From: Mucilaginibacter sp. KACC 22773
Lineage (GTDB): Bacteria > Bacteroidota > Bacteroidia > Sphingobacteriales > Sphingobacteriaceae
NCBI RefSeq assembly: GCF_028736215.1
Contig: NZ_CP117883.1
Coordinates: forward strand, 1,116,001-1,180,000
Direction of reading: 5' to 3'
DNA length: 64,000 nt
Part shown: piece by piece, positions 51,601 to 61,025 of the stretch
Position numbering within the stretch: position 1 is the stretch's first letter
How the letters are laid out: every line of letters starts with the position of its first letter
The notes under the pieces: generated by a model
What the model was told of the DNA's origin: nothing
Database searches by the model: none
The model's input: the letters and a program-made list of their open reading frames with translations, nothing else
Made by a program: the position numbers and the translations under genes

Positions 51601-52940
51601 TTGAAATTGAACATGAGGATTTTGTGCTTCGCAAAAGCATAGAAAATGTGATGGATGTGTTCTCGACCAAAATTGCCGAAAAACATATTGATTTAATTTA
51701 TGAAATAGATACAGATGTACCGGCATGTATTGTAGGCGATGAGCTTAGGCTTAAACAAGTATTGATAAACCTGGTGAGTAACGCCATCAAATTTACCGAG
51801 AAAGGAGAAATATTTATAAGGGTATTTGCTGCCTCTAAACCTCACGAGGGTAACATACCAATTGGTTTTAGCGTGAAGGATACCGGTATTGGAGTTCCGG
51901 AAAATAAGTTATCAAATTTATTTAAACCTTTTAGCCAGGTTGATTCTTCAACCACGCGCAAATATGGGGGTACCGGGCTTGGTTTGGTAATCAGCAAAAA
52001 GCTGGTTGAGTTTATGGGCGGCGAAATCTGGGTTCAAAGCCTGCCGTCAGAAGGCTCGGTTTTTAATTTTACCATTAACGCCGGGGTAAGTAATGCCAAA
52101 GCACCCCGCGACGATATGTATACTACCGTGGGTTTTAAGGGGGGGCGGGTATTGATTGTTGATGACAATAAAACAAACCTTAAAATTTTGAAAAACCAGC
52201 TCGAAAACTGGGGTATGAAGGTTACAGCAACTACTTCGGCCAAAGATGCCCTTGACCAATTATTAACAGAAAATAGCATACAACTGGTTATAACGGATAT
52301 GGAGATGCCCGAAATGGACGGAGTAGGCCTAACCAAAGCGGTAAAAAGTATTAATCCGCTAATACCTGTTATTATGCTCAGCTCGATAGGCGACGAGAGC
52401 AGAAAGAAGTTCCCGGGATTATTCGCGGCCATTTTGACAAAACCTGTCAAGCAGCAGTACTTATTTAGCAGCCTGCAGGTAGCTTTAAATTTAAATAATA
52501 ACAACCCGTTGTTTGAAGATAAAAGTAAACAAATGCTTTCGGTTGATTTTGCAACGGAAAACCCGCTTAAAATACTTGTTGCCGAAGATAATCCTGTAAA
52601 TCAAAAGTTGATACAGCGTGTTTTAAATAAGCTGGGCTATATGCCCGAAATGGTTCAAAATGGTATTGAAGTTTTGAATGAAATGGAGAAAAATGATTTT
52701 GATGTAGTATTAATGGATATCCAAATGCCCGGCATGGACGGGCTTGAAGCAACTTCCCATATCCGGAGAAACGGCAGGCCGCAGCCTTATATAATAGCCA
52801 TGACGGCTAATGCCATGGCCGAAGATAAAGAAATTTGCCTGCAGGCCGGTATGGATAATTACATAGCAAAGCCGATGAAACTGAACGAAATTATAGAGAA
52901 GTTAAAAAATGTTTCGGTGGCTTATAAACAAAAAGCCTAA
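48624..52940 (+). CDS. Hybrid two-component sensor kinase with propeller sensor and two receivers, no DNA-binding domain
   Basis: The 1438-residue protein (ATG at 48624 follows an in-frame GTG) begins with a signal/anchor. Two-component-propeller (Reg_prop) repeats follow (about 30-700; [18 protein letters not shown] repeated), then a Y_Y_Y domain (about 746-802), a membrane helix (about 805-826) and a glutamine-rich coiled coil (about 840-925). Next come HisKA with H936 ([10 protein letters not shown]), HATPase (about 1050-1160) and two receiver domains with phosphoacceptors D1225 ([11 protein letters not shown]) and D1365 ([11 protein letters not shown]). Classical HTCS proteins end in an AraC domain; this one ends in the second receiver. 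It probably relays phosphate to another protein, unknown here. The gene precedes poxB. Confidence 0.93.
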   Translation: MIKPHRWFTCWVSGIAVLVCLLYPTDGKTQAPEIKFKQISIEQGLSNSYVFATWQDSRGFMWFGTQDGLNRYDGQQMIVYRNIPGDNHSLSDNLIKYIYEDSNKILWIGTANGLNSFNPYSNSFTRYTHDVTDKNSVSGSMIACIFEDTQHVLWVVSEDGGLDIFNRQTKQFLHFAHSKKDGNSISAGAVHYILEDRQNRLWIATDSGLNVYNHSARKFNLIKNKFGSAANNIQSMQLARDGKLWLATKTAGVLVFDPQNGSFKQYQHITGEAGSLSGNEIALSGLLIDHEGHVWIGTINEGLNLYNPADDSFYHYTHKFYDPTSLAQTSASGLFEDNQGNLWVGTGRGGISLYTPAANRFNVYRQEKDPNSLSFSDVKSFCEDRRGNIWIGTDGGGLNLFNREKASFKHFRYNEADPASIGSDAVLDITEDLDKNLWISTWAGGLNLLRPGSTRFTRFKNNPNDKTTISSDMVFKTFQDSEGNLWVGTFGGGLNLLNAKTHQFRRVTKDPDGVTSFLGNNVFVINQDKAGNVWFGGDDGGLNCYNLKSRRFSHYFNEFARKPDIRVIFTDHKGRLWIGQTGLYLFDAKKNVFAPYSQQPGLLDDVIKGITEDEFGNLWVSANDGLSMFNPDKHTYKKFNIHDGLQGIEFESNSFLRAKDGEMFFGGTKGLTTFYPKNIKINTFLPPVFITGLQVFNKTIVPGQKDSILKTDISLTKQLHLNYRQTSLTFEFNALNYVIPENNNYAYKLEGFDTSWTNADATKKATYTNLDPGTYTFRVKASNNDGFWNPKTASVQVIIKPPYWQTLWFRILAGLTFIVGIYSYYRHRINGINKQKTELEKQVKERTADIANKAEELQTQSEALQAQAEELQAQSEELHSLNTELTIKSDKLLEQADDLKILNQQLTEQKHQEHLAREEAEKANLAKSTFLATMSHEIRTPMNGVIGMGSLLAETNLDSEQREYTDTIINCGESLLNVINDILDFSKIESGKIEIEHEDFVLRKSIENVMDVFSTKIAEKHIDLIYEIDTDVPACIVGDELRLKQVLINLVSNAIKFTEKGEIFIRVFAASKPHEGNIPIGFSVKDTGIGVPENKLSNLFKPFSQVDSSTTRKYGGTGLGLVISKKLVEFMGGEIWVQSLPSEGSVFNFTINAGVSNAKAPRDDMYTTVGFKGGRVLIVDDNKTNLKILKNQLENWGMKVTATTSAKDALDQLLTENSIQLVITDMEMPEMDGVGLTKAVKSINPLIPVIMLSSIGDESRKKFPGLFAAILTKPVKQQYLFSSLQVALNLNNNNPLFEDKSKQMLSVDFATENPLKILVAEDNPVNQKLIQRVLNKLGYMPEMVQNGIEVLNEMEKNDFDVVLMDIQMPGMDGLEATSHIRRNGRPQPYIIAMTANAMAEDKEICLQAGMDNYIAKPMKLNEIIEKLKNVSVAYKQKA

Positions 52941-53034
52941 CGGCACTTTAAAATATTTTATTTGCAATAAGGGATAAACTGAAAACCCTTGCCTTGTAAT
53001 TTGGTTAAGCTATACGGAGATAATCAAAATTACA

Positions 53035-54771
53035 ATGGCAAAAAAAGTTGCAGACCAATTGGTAAAGATGCTGGTAGATGCCGGCATCAAAAGAATTTAC
53101 GCGGTAACAGGCGATAGCCTTAACGAAGTAAATGATGCCGTAAGGCGCGAAGGCAGCATTCAGTGGGTCCACGTCCGACATGAAGAAGCCGGCGCCTACG
53201 CTGCCGGTGCCGAAGCACAGCTGAACGGCCTTGCCTGTTGTGCAGGCAGCAGCGGGCCAGGTCATGTACATTTGATAAACGGATTATATGATGCCCACCG
53301 CTCGGGCGCGCCCGTTATAGCCATTGCGTCAACAATTGCCAGTTTTGAGTTTGGTACAAACTATTTCCAGGAAACCAATACTATTAAGCTGTTTGATGAT
53401 TGTAGTTACTATAACCAGATAGTCACCACGCCAAAACAATTGCCGCGCATGCTGCAGGCCGGTATCCAAAGCGCGTTGCATCAAAAGGGTGTTGCCGTAA
53501 TTGGCCTGCCGGGCGATTTATCCGGCATGGATGCCGTTGATATCGAAACATCAATCCAAAACTTTAATCCGGCTCCTATTATCCGCCCTACAGATGCCGA
53601 TTTGCAGCAGCTGGCCGAATTAATTAACCGTAATAATAAAATTACTATATTTTGCGGTATCGGCGCTGCCGACGCGCATGACGAAGTGGTGGAGTTATCG
53701 CAAAAACTGAATGCTACGGTTGCCTATTCGTTTCGTGCTAAAATGGATATCCAGTATGATAATCCTAATGAAGTGGGCATGACGGGCCTGCTTGGCCTGC
53801 CATCGGCCTACCACAGCATGCATGAGTGCGACCTGCTGATACTACTGGGCACCGATTTTCCGTATACACCATTTATGCCTGCAGATTGTAAAATAGTGCA
53901 GGTAGATATTAAGCCCGAACGGCTTGGCCGCCGCGCCAAAGTTGATATTGGTTTATGCGGAACTGTGAAAGATACTTTAACAGCGCTGCTGCCCCTCATC
54001 GCCCAAAAACAAGATGACATCTTCTTGCAGGCCCAGCTAAAAGTGTATGCCGATGTTAAAGATAAAATGCAAACTTATGTTGACGATAGCGGCGAAACCG
54101 ACAAAATTCACCCCGAGTTTGTGGCTCATGTACTGGATAAACTCGCCGCCGAGGATGCGATTTTTACGGTAGATACGGGGATGTCGTGCGTATGGGGCTC
54201 GCGTTATATTAATGCTACTGGCAAGCGACAAATGATAGGTTCCTTTAACCACGGATCGATGGCCAATGCCATGCCCCAGGCCATAGGCGCGGCGCTTTCG
54301 CGGCCAGGGCAGCAGGTGATAGCACTTTGCGGCGATGGCGGCCTCTCGATGCTTTTGGGCGATCTGGCAACAATCGTTCAGTATAAATTACCGGTTAAAA
54401 TTGTAGTTTTTAATAACCGCTCATTGGGCATGGTAAAGCTGGAGATGGAAGTTGCCGGCCTGCCCGATTGGCAAACCGATATGTACAACCCCGATTTTGC
54501 ACTGGTTGCCCAGGCTATGGGCATTAAAGGCTTCACCGTTACCGAACCCGGCGAGGTAAGACAGGCTGTAAGTGATGCCCTTGCTTTTGACGGCCCCGCG
54601 TTGTTAAACGTTTTTACCGACCCTAATGCCCTGGCCATGCCGCCGAAAATTGAACTGAAACAGGTTGCAGGCATGGCGGTTTCCATGACCAAACTAATGC
54701 TTAACGGCCATATGGACGAGGTATTGGACACCGTTAAGGCCAACTATAAACATCTGAAGGATTTGTTGTAA
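53035..54771 (+). CDS. poxB: Pyruvate:quinone oxidoreductase (pyruvate oxidase), thiamine-diphosphate-dependent
   Basis: PoxB decarboxylates pyruvate to acetate and CO2, passing electrons to the quinone pool. The 578-residue protein has the PYR domain with catalytic E50 (VRHEEAGAYAAGAEA), the central FAD-binding domain, and the PP domain with GDGG and NN (LCGDGGLSMLL...VVFNNRSLGMVKLEME) that binds the cofactor. The C-terminal helix (NGHMDEVLDTVKANYKHLKDLL) corresponds to the membrane-anchoring region of E. coli PoxB. Length and overall match to E. coli PoxB are good. It starts 94 bases after the hybrid kinase. Confidence 0.93.
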   Translation: MAKKVADQLVKMLVDAGIKRIYAVTGDSLNEVNDAVRREGSIQWVHVRHEEAGAYAAGAEAQLNGLACCAGSSGPGHVHLINGLYDAHRSGAPVIAIASTIASFEFGTNYFQETNTIKLFDDCSYYNQIVTTPKQLPRMLQAGIQSALHQKGVAVIGLPGDLSGMDAVDIETSIQNFNPAPIIRPTDADLQQLAELINRNNKITIFCGIGAADAHDEVVELSQKLNATVAYSFRAKMDIQYDNPNEVGMTGLLGLPSAYHSMHECDLLILLGTDFPYTPFMPADCKIVQVDIKPERLGRRAKVDIGLCGTVKDTLTALLPLIAQKQDDIFLQAQLKVYADVKDKMQTYVDDSGETDKIHPEFVAHVLDKLAAEDAIFTVDTGMSCVWGSRYINATGKRQMIGSFNHGSMANAMPQAIGAALSRPGQQVIALCGDGGLSMLLGDLATIVQYKLPVKIVVFNNRSLGMVKLEMEVAGLPDWQTDMYNPDFALVAQAMGIKGFTVTEPGEVRQAVSDALAFDGPALLNVFTDPNALAMPPKIELKQVAGMAVSMTKLMLNGHMDEVLDTVKANYKHLKDLL

Positions 54772-54784
54772 CGTTTTAAAACAA

Positions 54785-55153
54785 GCTGCCGCGGGTTTAG
54801 CGAAGCGTAACCCGTGGTAAGGCTTAATTTAAGCTTCCAGCTTAAATTAATAAACACGATTTAAATCAACATTAAATCAATCCCCAGGGCGCATCTGATT
54901 GGGTTAACATAACTTAACACTTTTTAGATAAAATATTATAAATATCTGATATTCAATATTTTATATTTAATCATGGTTGACATTAAACTGATAGCGCAAT
55001 TTAGGCGCATCCAAATATTTGTGCCTGTTTTTGACCAATACCAGTCCCTTGGATACCTCGATCATTTAATCAGTATCGGGTAATAAAACAAGGTAGCGTT
55101 TGATGCTTATATTATTTTTACCACGGGTTACGCTTCGTTAAACCCGCGGCAGC
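54785..55153. mobile_element. 369-bp non-coding element with 35-bp inverted ends (MITE-like)
   Basis: The outer arms 54785-54819 (GCTGCCGCGGGTTTAGCGAA and following to CGTGGTA) and 55119-55153 are inverted repeats of 35 bases with one mismatch. Immediately inside the left arm is a perfect 12-bp hairpin, TTAATTTAAGCT at 54824-54835 with AGCTTAAATTAA at 54839-54850. The 268-base remainder is AT-rich and has no reading frame. No transposase-like gene and no obvious target-site duplication were found, so mobility is an inference. Confidence 0.6.
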
Positions 55154-55156
55154 ATT

Positions 55157-56467
55157 TTAAAATAAGCCAAACTTATCCCGCATCATATGGCCATCTTTCA
55201 GCACGTAGGTCATTGGTACTTCGTGGCCAAGGTCTTTAAAAACCATAATGCCGCGGTGCTTTTGGGGAATGAGGTTGTAAAAAGCGTACTCATTATTGGG
55301 CGGTGCCAGGTGGTCAAGCAAACCGATACCCAACAGGATGGGAATTTGAATATTTTGCGCAAAGTTTTTGATGTCGAAGTAATCCAGGTTATCCAATATT
55401 TTATCAAATTTAATCCCTTTTTCGCCTGCGTATTTGTGCAAATCATACAAAGGCCAGTCTTCCTGGTCGGGAAGATTACGGATATCGCTCAGGATAGGAT
55501 TTTGTGATGAAACGAGTTGCACACGATTATCCAGCCCCGCTACCGCAGCAGCGAGAAAACCGCCCAGGCTGCCACCCGATACCTCAATACGCTTAGGATC
55601 GAGCTCGGGACGCGAATAAATGAAATCAATAGCGCGGATACAATCCATAATGGCGCCGCGAAGTACATATTTGTTTTTATCCTCGGCGTTTAGGCTAATA
55701 TAATCTGGTCTTTTAGGATGAATTACATCGCGGCTGTTGCCCTGGCCGCGCACATTAAGAGTAATAATGGCGATATCATTGTCTTCGCCTAACATGGGTT
55801 TTAAATCAACCTGGTAGCCCGGCAATGCCAAAAGGGTGCTAAAGCGTCTGTTCCTGATGCTGGTTTTAGGAATTGTTAACCAGCCCCGTACAGTGATATT
55901 ATCCAGCGAGCGCATCTCTATCAAATAAACCTTGCGGTTTTCTGTTTCCTGCTCGGCTTTTTCGGTCATCTTAAATTGCGGCTTAACCGTGGCCAATTCG
56001 CTTTTGGTATTTTGCCAAAAACTGTCAAAATCGGCAGGGCGGCCATGTTGCGATTGAATCTCTTCCGGGCGGATGCCAAACACGCGGCGTGTTGTATCAT
56101 CATAGTCAGATACATTGATCATAAAATTGATCTTGTAAAATCCTGGTTTTTGCTCCGGTACGGTAAAGTCATAGCTGGCGCTGCTATGTTTGGATAGATT
56201 TACCTTCCTGCTTTCTTTTGCAACCGTAACCCCTGTAGGCGTAACTGCTATGTACGATACAGTGCCGGTTTGCGGCACATCCGTCGCATTTTTTACGTTA
56301 AAGGTATAACTGGCGAGGCCATTAAAAATGGCATCTTTACTGCCGGCTATGAGCGTGGTTGATATCTCCTGATCAGCCTTATGAACAGTTGTTATTGCAT
56401 TCGCGCTGCCTGTTATTAAAAGCAGGACAAGTTGTAACACGAGGATAAAGGATTTTAGGCCGTTCAT
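55157..56467 (-). CDS. AXE1-type acetyl esterase, paralogue of the upstream esterase
   Basis: The 436-residue secreted hydrolase has a signal peptide (residues 1-24), an Ig-like N-domain (about 40-130; TFNVKNATDVPQTGTVSY, MINVSDYDDTT) and an alpha/beta hydrolase domain of the acetyl-xylan-esterase/cephalosporin-C-deacetylase type. The triad is S300 (SGGSLGG), D385 (LLDHLAPP) and H415 (DLGHEVP). TLNVRGQGNSRDVI and FIYSRPELDPKRIEVSGGS are family hallmarks. It is clearly homologous along its length to the protein at 57392. Removal of O-acetyl groups from polysaccharides is likely. It is last in the minus-strand operon. Confidence 0.9.
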   Translation of the reverse strand: MNGLKSFILVLQLVLLLITGSANAITTVHKADQEISTTLIAGSKDAIFNGLASYTFNVKNATDVPQTGTVSYIAVTPTGVTVAKESRKVNLSKHSSASYDFTVPEQKPGFYKINFMINVSDYDDTTRRVFGIRPEEIQSQHGRPADFDSFWQNTKSELATVKPQFKMTEKAEQETENRKVYLIEMRSLDNITVRGWLTIPKTSIRNRRFSTLLALPGYQVDLKPMLGEDNDIAIITLNVRGQGNSRDVIHPKRPDYISLNAEDKNKYVLRGAIMDCIRAIDFIYSRPELDPKRIEVSGGSLGGFLAAAVAGLDNRVQLVSSQNPILSDIRNLPDQEDWPLYDLHKYAGEKGIKFDKILDNLDYFDIKNFAQNIQIPILLGIGLLDHLAPPNNEYAFYNLIPQKHRGIMVFKDLGHEVPMTYVLKDGHMMRDKFGLF

Positions 56468-56493
56468 AATTCTGTTTCAAATATGTATTAAAA

Positions 56494-57381
56494 CTATCGG
56501 GTATCTAACCGGTAATTCAACGATGCCGAAAGGCTGGTTCCTGCACCTGTATTGCGGCCGGTTATAAAGGTTCCGCCGGTTAAAAACAACGATAAATTTT
56601 TAGTAAAAGCATGCCCGTAGCTTGCCGACACCTGGTTAAACGCAAAGTTTTTGCTGGTATTAGGATTGGCCGAAATAATAGGATTAGGATTTATAAATGA
56701 ATTACTGCTTGTTGCGTAAAAGCCGCCGATACTTATCGAGAACTGCTCCTTGAATTTTTTATCGAGTGTTAAGCCATAAGTAAGGTTATACCTGTCCTGG
56801 AAAACAGATTCGCTTCCAAAATATTCGCGAACGGCATTTTCGGCAACAAAATAGCTTTGCTTACCAAATAAATGCCCGCTGCCCGCAAAGGCAAGCTTAA
56901 GTTCGGAGCCATAATAACCATAACCCAGGCTTGCATTATTACGGTAGGTAGGTATAATACCGGTAGCTTTTATGCTGAAATAATATTTGTAGTTGATGTT
57001 GGCCAGGTAATATTTAAGGCCAATTTCAATATCCTGCAAACCCGATGTGGTGATGGCATGTGTTAAACTGTCGGTATTAAAGTAGTTCATGGAATAAGGC
57101 ACCAGGGCAGATAGTGTAAACTTCCTGCTGATACCATATTCGCTATAAAACGAGTAGCTAACAGAATGAAAACGCCCGTTATCATCAAACGCCCGCCTAT
57201 GGCTTGTTGAATCGAATTGTTTGTTGGCAAAAAAATAACTTACCGACGGTGATAAAATAAACCGGCCCGGCCTTACCGGAAAGCCATCGGCATAGCTATA
57301 GCGTGGTGAAAAAGCCATGAGTATTGCCGCTGCAAGCAGGTATTTGAATAATTTTTTGTTTGCGGTTATGTTTTTATCCAT
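56494..57381 (-). CDS. Outer membrane beta-barrel-like protein
   Basis: The 295-residue product has a signal peptide (about 1-32; the ATG at 57381 gives the best N-terminus). The rest consists of alternating hydrophobic/polar strands and aromatic girdles (SPSVSYFFANKQFDSTS, SISIGGFYATSSNS, SLFLTGGTFITGRNTG), ending in SLNYRLDTR rather than the classic terminal Phe/Trp. It is therefore a likely outer-membrane barrel, perhaps a phenol/MetA-like transporter, but no specific family is sure. It lies between two esterase paralogues, so it may move their substrate or products. Confidence 0.65.
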   Translation of the reverse strand: MDKNITANKKLFKYLLAAAILMAFSPRYSYADGFPVRPGRFILSPSVSYFFANKQFDSTSHRRAFDDNGRFHSVSYSFYSEYGISRKFTLSALVPYSMNYFNTDSLTHAITTSGLQDIEIGLKYYLANINYKYYFSIKATGIIPTYRNNASLGYGYYGSELKLAFAGSGHLFGKQSYFVAENAVREYFGSESVFQDRYNLTYGLTLDKKFKEQFSISIGGFYATSSNSFINPNPIISANPNTSKNFAFNQVSASYGHAFTKNLSLFLTGGTFITGRNTGAGTSLSASLNYRLDTR

Positions 57382-57391
57382 AGGTGTATAG

Positions 57392-58714
57392 TTAAAATAA
57401 TCCAAAGGTATCGCGCATCCAGGCACCCTCGTAATCTTTGTATTTTTGGCTTACCTCGTGTCCCAGGTCTTTAAACACCATTACTTTTTTATTGGTATTT
57501 AAAGAGTTGTAAACCGCAAAGCCGTTGCCCGGCGGCACATAGGGATCAAGCAGGCCTAAACCCAGCAGAATAGGGCACTTAATATCAGTTGCAAAGTTTT
57601 TAGTGTCGTAATATTCCATATTATGCAGTACCTGGTCAAAGTTTACGCCAGGCCTGCCTGCTACATATTTTCTGATATCCTTTATTGGCCATTCCACGGT
57701 ACCAACCAAATTGTGCACATCGCTCAGGATAGGGTTTTGGGCCGAGCAAATAGTTATCCTCTTATCTAATGCAGCAAGGGCAATGGCCAGATAGCCGCCC
57801 ATACTGCCGCCGGTAGCCAGGATTTGATCGTGCCTTAACTCTTTACGCGAGTAAATAAAGTCAACCGCACGTACGCAATCCATAATTACGCCCCGCATTA
57901 CATATTTATCCCTGTCTTCAATGTTGTATGATATAAAGGCATCGCGTTCGGTATGTATAACATCGCGGCTATTACCCTGTCCCCTGGTATTTAAGGTGAT
58001 AATTACTAAATCATCATCGCGCCCTACAATGGGTTGCAAACTAACCTGGTAACCTGGTAAACCTAAAAGTACTGAAAATTGCTTGTTTTTATTATTGTTT
58101 TTGGGAACCGTCATCCAACCCCGGATAGTCAGGTTATCTAATGATTTCATTTCGATGAGGAAAACCCTGCGGTTATCGGTGTTTTGGGATGGATCCTCAG
58201 TTACCTTAAATTGTGGTTTTACTTTAGCCAGCTCGGCTTTGGCATTGGCCCAAAAACTGTCGAAATCTGCCGGCTTAGGATACGCTGATTTGATCTCATC
58301 GGCCCTGATGCCAAAAGCCCGGCGGGTGGTATCGTCATAGTCAGATACATTGATCATCATGTTAAGCTTATAAAACCCGGTTTTAAGCGCAGGGATTTCA
58401 AAGCTGTAGTGCTCTGTGCTTTTTCTTTCAATTTTTACAGGTTTTGAAAGGGCTTTAACTTTTACACCTTTTTCGTCGGTAATCAGGTATGATACAGTGC
58501 CTTCCTGTTGGGTATCATAGGTGTTTTTTACGTCGAAGGTAAATGACGCAACCGAATTAAATATACCGTCTTTGTTATTAATATTTAATATAGTTGATAC
58601 GCTTTCTTCATCTTCTTTTTTAGGGTTAACCGGCGAATCGTGCTGCGCAAGTACCTGCTGAAAAGCCAATAACGCCCCGATTAAAATCAGGTATCTTTTT
58701 AATTTACGCACCAT
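57392..58714 (-). CDS. AXE1-type acetyl esterase, paralogue of the downstream esterase
   Basis: The 440-residue protein (ATG at 58714 chosen; longer frame to 58750 would overlap the acyltransferase) has a signal-like N-terminus, an Ig-like domain (about 50-130) and a hydrolase domain with S304 (TGGSMGG), D390 (GLLDPYVPP) and H419 (KDLGHEVS). It matches the 55157 protein closely in length, motif order and many identical stretches, such as the INVSDYDDTTRR block. Tandem duplication within one operon is likely. Its substrate is probably an O-acetylated polysaccharide (inference). Confidence 0.9.
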   Translation of the reverse strand: MVRKLKRYLILIGALLAFQQVLAQHDSPVNPKKEDEESVSTILNINNKDGIFNSVASFTFDVKNTYDTQQEGTVSYLITDEKGVKVKALSKPVKIERKSTEHYSFEIPALKTGFYKLNMMINVSDYDDTTRRAFGIRADEIKSAYPKPADFDSFWANAKAELAKVKPQFKVTEDPSQNTDNRRVFLIEMKSLDNLTIRGWMTVPKNNNKNKQFSVLLGLPGYQVSLQPIVGRDDDLVIITLNTRGQGNSRDVIHTERDAFISYNIEDRDKYVMRGVIMDCVRAVDFIYSRKELRHDQILATGGSMGGYLAIALAALDKRITICSAQNPILSDVHNLVGTVEWPIKDIRKYVAGRPGVNFDQVLHNMEYYDTKNFATDIKCPILLGLGLLDPYVPPGNGFAVYNSLNTNKKVMVFKDLGHEVSQKYKDYEGAWMRDTFGLF

Positions 58715-58724
58715 AATATATTCA

Positions 58725-59957
58725 TTAAGCATTGATATTTGCCGGTTCATTTTCGGGCTTGGGTAATTTGTTTTTGATCAGAAAATCTGATTTTCGGATA
58801 TAATGGTTTAACGGTTCCTCAATTAACTTAAATAAGGTGATAGAAATTATATTTAAAACGATAAAAGCATACAGAAGGTTTAAGCTATCATACTGAAACG
58901 GCGAATGCCAGTCGACCCCCCATTTGTCATAAAGTGTAAAAGTATAATCGTTAAGCCAGTTAAAACCAAAATGTAAAAAGTTGTACATGTAGCCCAGGTG
59001 TACCAGGTAAAATATATACGAACTTTTGCCTAATAGTTCAACAAACCGGGTGGCCAGGATTTTTTTCAGCAAAGTTGTCTCGGTTAGTATGCCATAAAAA
59101 AACAACGTAATTGATAAGGCCAGCAGGTAGTTATTGGTGATAATACCCAAAGGGTTATGCAAGCCGGCTTCCTGGCCTTTCGGAATAGGTAGTACCGACA
59201 TAATCCATACGCAAACGAAAATCAGGAAAAAACCCAGATAGGTAAGTTTCTTTTTGCTGTTACCCTCCGGCTTTTGCCTGCGTACTATAAGGGCAAGCTG
59301 TATGCCTGCAAAAAACTCAAAGCACCTGCCCAAAAAGGTATACAACATCATAAAAGTGAAGTTGCCAAAAAAGCCATACCAGTTAACATGGCTGAATATT
59401 AGCACAAGCACAACGCCCAGGCCGGTAACAGCAATGGGCTGAATATAAAACCTTTTGTATTTGGTAGCTATCAGGAAAATGAAAGGCGCCGAAAAGTAAA
59501 AGCATTCTTCGACCGTTAACGACCAGCCCTGCGCCACCCCGGTAAATTTAAGCTGATCAAAAAAGCCCCGCAAAAAAACAATGTTCATCAGGAACATGGC
59601 TATAGGGTTATGCCCGGCGGTAACAATTTGATTATTGGTAAAATAAAAGGCAATGAAAGCGCCGATGGTTAAAATGGCATACATGGGGTATATGCGCGCC
59701 ACCCTGTTTTTAAGGTACTGCTTAAACCAATCTTTAGTAAGCTTAAAGCTATCAAAATACCTGAAAGCAATTAAAAAACCCGATAATACAAAGAAAATTG
59801 TAACCCCAATGTGGAACTCATTAAAAAAGCGTTGCACAGAGTGAGGAAATTTTTCATCAAAAATATACGCAAAATGCGATATAAAAACCAGGTAAGCAGC
59901 CATTGCGCGTACACCGGTTAATGCTGGAATGTAATTTTGTTGCGCTCTTTGTGACAA
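58725..59957 (-). CDS. Acyltransferase family 3 (OafA-like) membrane O-acetyltransferase
   Basis: This 410-residue polytopic membrane protein transfers acyl groups to extracytoplasmic glycans by family knowledge. The family's N-terminal motif is PALTGVRAMAAYLVFISHF at 12-30 with the conserved His, followed by GVTIFFVLSGFLIAFRYF near 50-67. About ten membrane helices span the rest. The start is a TTG at 59957; no ATG occurs before the upstream in-frame stop, and a later ATG would cut off the ALTGVR motif. It is the first gene of the operon with two acetyl esterases, suggesting opposing acetylation and deacetylation of one polymer. Confidence 0.9.
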   Translation of the reverse strand: MSQRAQQNYIPALTGVRAMAAYLVFISHFAYIFDEKFPHSVQRFFNEFHIGVTIFFVLSGFLIAFRYFDSFKLTKDWFKQYLKNRVARIYPMYAILTIGAFIAFYFTNNQIVTAGHNPIAMFLMNIVFLRGFFDQLKFTGVAQGWSLTVEECFYFSAPFIFLIATKYKRFYIQPIAVTGLGVVLVLIFSHVNWYGFFGNFTFMMLYTFLGRCFEFFAGIQLALIVRRQKPEGNSKKKLTYLGFFLIFVCVWIMSVLPIPKGQEAGLHNPLGIITNNYLLALSITLFFYGILTETTLLKKILATRFVELLGKSSYIFYLVHLGYMYNFLHFGFNWLNDYTFTLYDKWGVDWHSPFQYDSLNLLYAFIVLNIISITLFKLIEEPLNHYIRKSDFLIKNKLPKPENEPANINA

Positions 59958-60121
59958 AACGTATCTAAGTTAAAATTTTTATACGGGATTTTTCAACTAT
60001 GGGTTAACAAAACTGGTACCAAAGGGAAATTTAATGCCCGTAGATTTGTTATCCAACCAAAATAGCAATCGCAAGATTGTAAATAGAAAATATTTTATAT
60101 TTTAGAAGCATACTAAACTTT

Positions 60122-60994
60122 ATGCATAAACTTTTACTATCGCTGCTTTTGCTTTTTTGTTTTAATAACCTGCGGGGGCAGGAAATCATAGAACAGTTTT
60201 TGGGCATTGATAATTTCCCCAATAAATTTATTATCGCAAACAAGATTGTACGAAGGGTCAACTATGAGTATAAACTGAATCGCCATGGTATTGCTGATTC
60301 TACTTATATGGGATCGATAAATTTTAATTATAACAGTGAAGGGCGGTTGACCGACCAGGTTCACTTTGATAAAGACAATTATTTAGACGAAAAATACGTG
60401 TATTTTTACTATGATTTTGGTTTGATTAGTAAAAAGGTCGAATACGAATACCCCAAGCGAAAGTTGTATCCCAAAAGTTTAAAAATGACGCATGAGTTTG
60501 CGTATGATAGTATCGGCAGGTTGCAATATCATGTAAGTTATAATCAGGATACATTGTTTGTAAACCGCGATAGAAGAGATTATGATACGAAGGGACGTCT
60601 TTACCGGATTACAAAGACGACAAATAATTTACCTCCATATGTCTCCAATATGGCCAGTTATAATGATGATAATAACCTGGAAGTGATAGACTACTTCTAC
60701 AAACAAACTACGCCTGATTTTAGCTATAATATGAAAACGGATACAACTGCGTATGGAGATAAAATCATCAATATATCTAAAATTGTACCTGGAAAAGACG
60801 AGGATTATTGGTGTACCTACAAATTTAACCGCTATAATCAGTGTACTGAAATAATAGGTTTTGAAGTTGTTGGTTTGCAGAGAACCAAATACACCGAAAA
60901 ACTAATATACAACTCAGACGGCACTTTGTATACCATGATTTTTTATATCAACAAAAAGATGGACAGGATGTATAAGTTTTACTACCATAAATAG
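60122..60994 (+). CDS. Secreted protein of unknown function, YD-repeat-like
   Basis: The 290-residue product has a signal peptide (MHKLLLSLLLLFCFNNLRGQ) and a mature part of repeated strand units such as FNYNSEGRLTDQVHF, FAYDSIGRLQYHVSY, DYDTKGRLYRITKT and YKFNRYNQCTEIIGF. These resemble the YD/RHS-type repeat pattern but are shorter and spaced irregularly. No enzymatic motif is seen. It is alone on the plus strand, divergent from the acyltransferase gene. Confidence 0.7.
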   Translation: MHKLLLSLLLLFCFNNLRGQEIIEQFLGIDNFPNKFIIANKIVRRVNYEYKLNRHGIADSTYMGSINFNYNSEGRLTDQVHFDKDNYLDEKYVYFYYDFGLISKKVEYEYPKRKLYPKSLKMTHEFAYDSIGRLQYHVSYNQDTLFVNRDRRDYDTKGRLYRITKTTNNLPPYVSNMASYNDDNNLEVIDYFYKQTTPDFSYNMKTDTTAYGDKIINISKIVPGKDEDYWCTYKFNRYNQCTEIIGFEVVGLQRTKYTEKLIYNSDGTLYTMIFYINKKMDRMYKFYYHK

Positions 60995-61025
60995 CAATGA
61001 GCTTGTACTAATATGATGATGAGGT

